Part shown: piece after piece, positions 45,658-47,632 of the stretch
Layout: every line of letters starts with the position of its first letter
Position numbering within the stretch: position 1 is the stretch's first letter
From: Gammaproteobacteria bacterium
GTDB lineage: Bacteria; Pseudomonadota; Gammaproteobacteria; Steroidobacterales; Steroidobacteraceae
Length of the DNA stretch: 47,632 nt
Assembly (NCBI GenBank): GCA_003134045.1
Contig: PLAH01000122.1
Coordinates: 31,477-79,108, forward strand
Reading direction: 5' to 3'
Translations under genes and position numbers: made by a program
The notes under the pieces: generated by a model
Told to the model about the DNA's origin: nothing
Database searches by the model: none
The model's input: the letters and a program-made list of their open reading frames with translations, nothing else

Positions 45658-46959
45658 ATGCTCAACTGGTCGGAACGTCTGGAAGACAGCTTGTTTCGGA
45701 AATCGCGAACCATGGCCCCGCCGTGGGGGCCGGTACTGCGGCTGCTGCGTTATCCCGTCGCCATTATCCGGGATTGGCTGGCCGGCGACATCAACGTCAG
45801 AGCCATGAGCCTCGCATACACCACCTTGCTGTCGCTCGTGCCGCTGATGGTGTTCAGCTTTTCGATCTTGAAAGGGCTGGGTGCGCGCGGCGATCTTCAC
45901 TACATCCTGCATCAGTTCTTCCGGCCCTTGGGCAATGCGGCGAATCAGTTGACCGAAAGCGTGCTGCAGTTCGTCACGAACATGCGCGGCGACGTGCTCG
46001 GCTCGATCGGCCTGGCATTTCTCGTCTACACGGTGATCGCCACCATTCAGAAGGTCGAAGCGAGCTTCAACTTCGTCTGGCGCGTCGAACGGCCCCGCAG
46101 TTTCGCGCGCCGCTTTACCGAGTATTTGAGCGTGATGATCTTGGGTCCCATCTTGCTGGCGGTGGCGGTCGGGCTGTTGGCCTCGGCCCAGCACAGTCCG
46201 TTCGCACAGTGGCTCGATGCGATCGCACCGCTCGCCTGGGTCATGGCGTCGCTCGGCCAGATGGTGCCGTACGTCATCGTCGCGGCGGTGTTCACCTTCA
46301 TGTATGCGTTCATTCCGAACACGCAGGTGCAGTTGCGCGCGGCGCTCATCGGCGGCGTGACCGCGGGCATCATCTGGGCATTGGTGGGCCAGGCGTTCAC
46401 CACGTTCATCCTCTATTCGTCGCAGATGATGGCGGTCTACACCGGGTTTGCCATCGTGCTCACCACGCTGATCTGGGTGTACCTGAGCTGGCTCATCCTG
46501 CTCATCGGCGCACAGCTCGCCTTCTACGTGCAATTCCCGCAATACCTGCGCCACGGGCAGGAACCCGTCGAACTCACCGGCAGCGCGCGCGAGCAGGCGG
46601 GGCTCTCCGTGATGTATCTGATCGGCCGCGACTACGGCGCCGGCGGAACTTACTGGACCTGCAACGCGCTCGCAGCCGAACTCGACATACCCAGCACGGC
46701 GTTGTCGCCGGTGCTCGCCTGCCTCGAGCGCGGCGGGTTGATCGTGGCCACGGAGAATGAACAATTTCTGCCGGCGCGCGACCTGGGCCAGATTCGACTC
46801 ATCAGCGTCATCGATGCGGTGCGCACACGCCATTCGGGCCGGCTGATGATCGACGTGCGCCCGGTGCCTTCCGCGGTATCCGTGATGAGCGAGCTCGAGA
46901 CCGCCATCGATGACAAACTGGGACAGCGATCCCTCAAGGATTTGATCGCGTCCCCTTGA
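45658..46959 (+). CDS. YihY/BrkB family inner-membrane protein with C-terminal winged helix
   Basis: 433-residue protein of the YihY/UPF0761 family, about six transmembrane segments in the first 290 residues (SLAYTTLLSLVPLMVFSFS is the family signature; also LIWVYLSWLILLIGAQLAFY). The C-terminal 120 residues (LAAELDIPSTALSPVLACLERGGLI) look like a winged helix. Function unknown; an early link to tRNA processing in E. coli (RNase BN) was withdrawn. ATG at 45658 has AAGG 8 nt upstream; the frame starts ten codons earlier. Confidence 0.9.
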   Translation: MLNWSERLEDSLFRKSRTMAPPWGPVLRLLRYPVAIIRDWLAGDINVRAMSLAYTTLLSLVPLMVFSFSILKGLGARGDLHYILHQFFRPLGNAANQLTESVLQFVTNMRGDVLGSIGLAFLVYTVIATIQKVEASFNFVWRVERPRSFARRFTEYLSVMILGPILLAVAVGLLASAQHSPFAQWLDAIAPLAWVMASLGQMVPYVIVAAVFTFMYAFIPNTQVQLRAALIGGVTAGIIWALVGQAFTTFILYSSQMMAVYTGFAIVLTTLIWVYLSWLILLIGAQLAFYVQFPQYLRHGQEPVELTGSAREQAGLSVMYLIGRDYGAGGTYWTCNALAAELDIPSTALSPVLACLERGGLIVATENEQFLPARDLGQIRLISVIDAVRTRHSGRLMIDVRPVPSAVSVMSELETAIDDKLGQRSLKDLIASP

Positions 46960-46964
46960 GCGCG

Positions 46965-47632
46965 CTACTCGCCCGCAATGGTCATCTCTTTGAGCAGGAT
47001 GGAGCCGCAGCGGATCGCGCCGCGCGTATCGATATCGTCGCCCACGGCGACGATATCCTTGAGCATCTCGCGCAGGTTTCCGGCGATGGTGATCTCGGCG
47101 ACGGGATATTGGAGCTCGCCGTTCTCGACCCAGAATCCGGCGGCGCCGCGCGAGTAATCGCCCGTCACCATGTTGATTCCCTGCCCCATCAGCTCGGTGA
47201 CGAGCAAGCCCGTACCGAGGCGCTGCAACATCTCCGGCAATCCGCCGCTGGCATTCGATGCCACGATGAGGTTATGCACACCGCCGGCATTGCCAGTGGT
47301 CTGCAAGCCCAGTTTGCGTGCCGAATAGCTCGACAAGATGTAGCCCGTGAGCACTCCATCGGCGATGAGTTCGCGGTCTCGGGTCGCCACGCCTTCGCCG
47401 TCGAAAGGCGCACTGCCCATTGCCTTGTGGATATGCGGGCGCTCGGCGACCGAAAATCCGGCGGGAAAGATCTTCTCGCCCACGGCATTCAGCAGGAACG
47501 AGGATTGACGATACTGGCTGCTGCCGCGGATCGCCGCGGCGAAATGCCCGATGAGGCCGCGCGCGATTTCGGGCACGAACAGCGCCGGCGCGCGCCGCGT
47601 GCTCAACTTCCGCGGGTCCAGGCGCGCGATGG
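46965..47632 (-). CDS. pmbA: PmbA/TldE-family peptidase, 3' part
   Basis: C-terminal 222 or so residues of the TldD/TldE partner that matures microcin B17, degrades CcdA and processes other peptides in E. coli. The frame stays open to the window edge (IARLDPRKLSTRRAP), so the gene continues outside. Signatures: GSAPFDGEGVATRDRELI, SSYSARKLGLQTTGNAGGVHNL, GINMVTGDYSRGAAGFWVENG. Convergent with the YihY-type gene, 5 bp apart. Confidence 0.95.
   Translation of the reverse strand, partial: IARLDPRKLSTRRAPALFVPEIARGLIGHFAAAIRGSSQYRQSSFLLNAVGEKIFPAGFSVAERPHIHKAMGSAPFDGEGVATRDRELIADGVLTGYILSSYSARKLGLQTTGNAGGVHNLIVASNASGGLPEMLQRLGTGLLVTELMGQGINMVTGDYSRGAAGFWVENGELQYPVAEITIAGNLREMLKDIVAVGDDIDTRGAIRCGSILLKEMTIAGE

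Noticed and set aside
45436..46833. 465-codon minus-strand frame
   Set aside because: Antisense to the YihY-type gene; no recognisable domain.

Overview
The window is chromosomal DNA of a high-GC gammaproteobacterium. The evidence is the block ubiI-ubiH-pepP-ygfB / zapA-6S RNA-ygfA followed by rpiA, which keeps the gene neighbourhood known from E. coli, together with a Crp of gammaproteobacterial type, ubiquinone genes and the rplM-rpsI pair. A Xanthomonadales/Nevskiales/Steroidobacterales-like lineage is a reasonable guess but is inference only. Most of the window is housekeeping. I see no prophage, insertion sequence, CRISPR array or integrase.

Layout. 0.1-5.6 kb: a GcvA-like LysR regulator, a 0.4 kb gap holding a CobW-like remnant, then a minus-strand run rlmI-lgt-thyA-SET-2OG oxygenase; the SET methyltransferase has a histone-H1-like Lys/Ala tail. 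5.6-14.6 kb: YyaL-type thioredoxin-domain protein, HIT-like protein plus cytochrome c lipoprotein, LdtD-type L,D-transpeptidase, YcaQ-type glycosylase, aldehyde dehydrogenase plus DUF779, M24 peptidase. 14.6-20.8 kb: YbhB-like protein, an acetyltransferase whose ribosome site has been split from its start by an 80-bp LysR-derived insert with 9-bp flanking repeats, then a methionine-sulfoxide repair island (fRMsr; DipZ-MsrB-MsrA; a LysR regulator). 20.7-29.5 kb: cation exchanger, DUF882 protein, ornithine/diaminopimelate decarboxylase-fold enzyme, threonylcarbamoyl-AMP synthase, a 950-aa Nma111-like tandem protease, dgkA, a DUF885 peptidase gene broken by two internal deletions, and yciH. 29.6-37.5 kb: ispG-phhB, ubiquinone hydroxylases with pepP and ygfB, a zapA operon, 6S RNA, ygfA and an EVE-domain gene. 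37.5-47.6 kb: a free-standing 21-residue Lys/Ala peptide gene with its own promoter and terminator, rpiA, kup, tRNA-Gln(CUG), rpsI-rplM, coq7, a crp with a polyacidic tail, rpe, djlA, purC, a YihY/BrkB protein, and the 3' part of pmbA.

How the parts work together. UbiI, UbiH and Coq7 together can supply ring hydroxylations of ubiquinone. MsrA, MsrB, DipZ and fRMsr form one protein/free-methionine repair set, three of its members predicted exported or membrane-bound. The most original candidates for new biology are the tiny Lys/Ala peptide at 37565-37630, the SET enzyme with the chemically similar tail (with a 2OG-Fe(II) oxygenase gene just behind it), the acidic-tailed Crp, and the insert that created a short upstream reading frame coupled (ATGA) to an acetyltransferase gene. 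Start sites chosen against the longest reading frame are explained in each entry.
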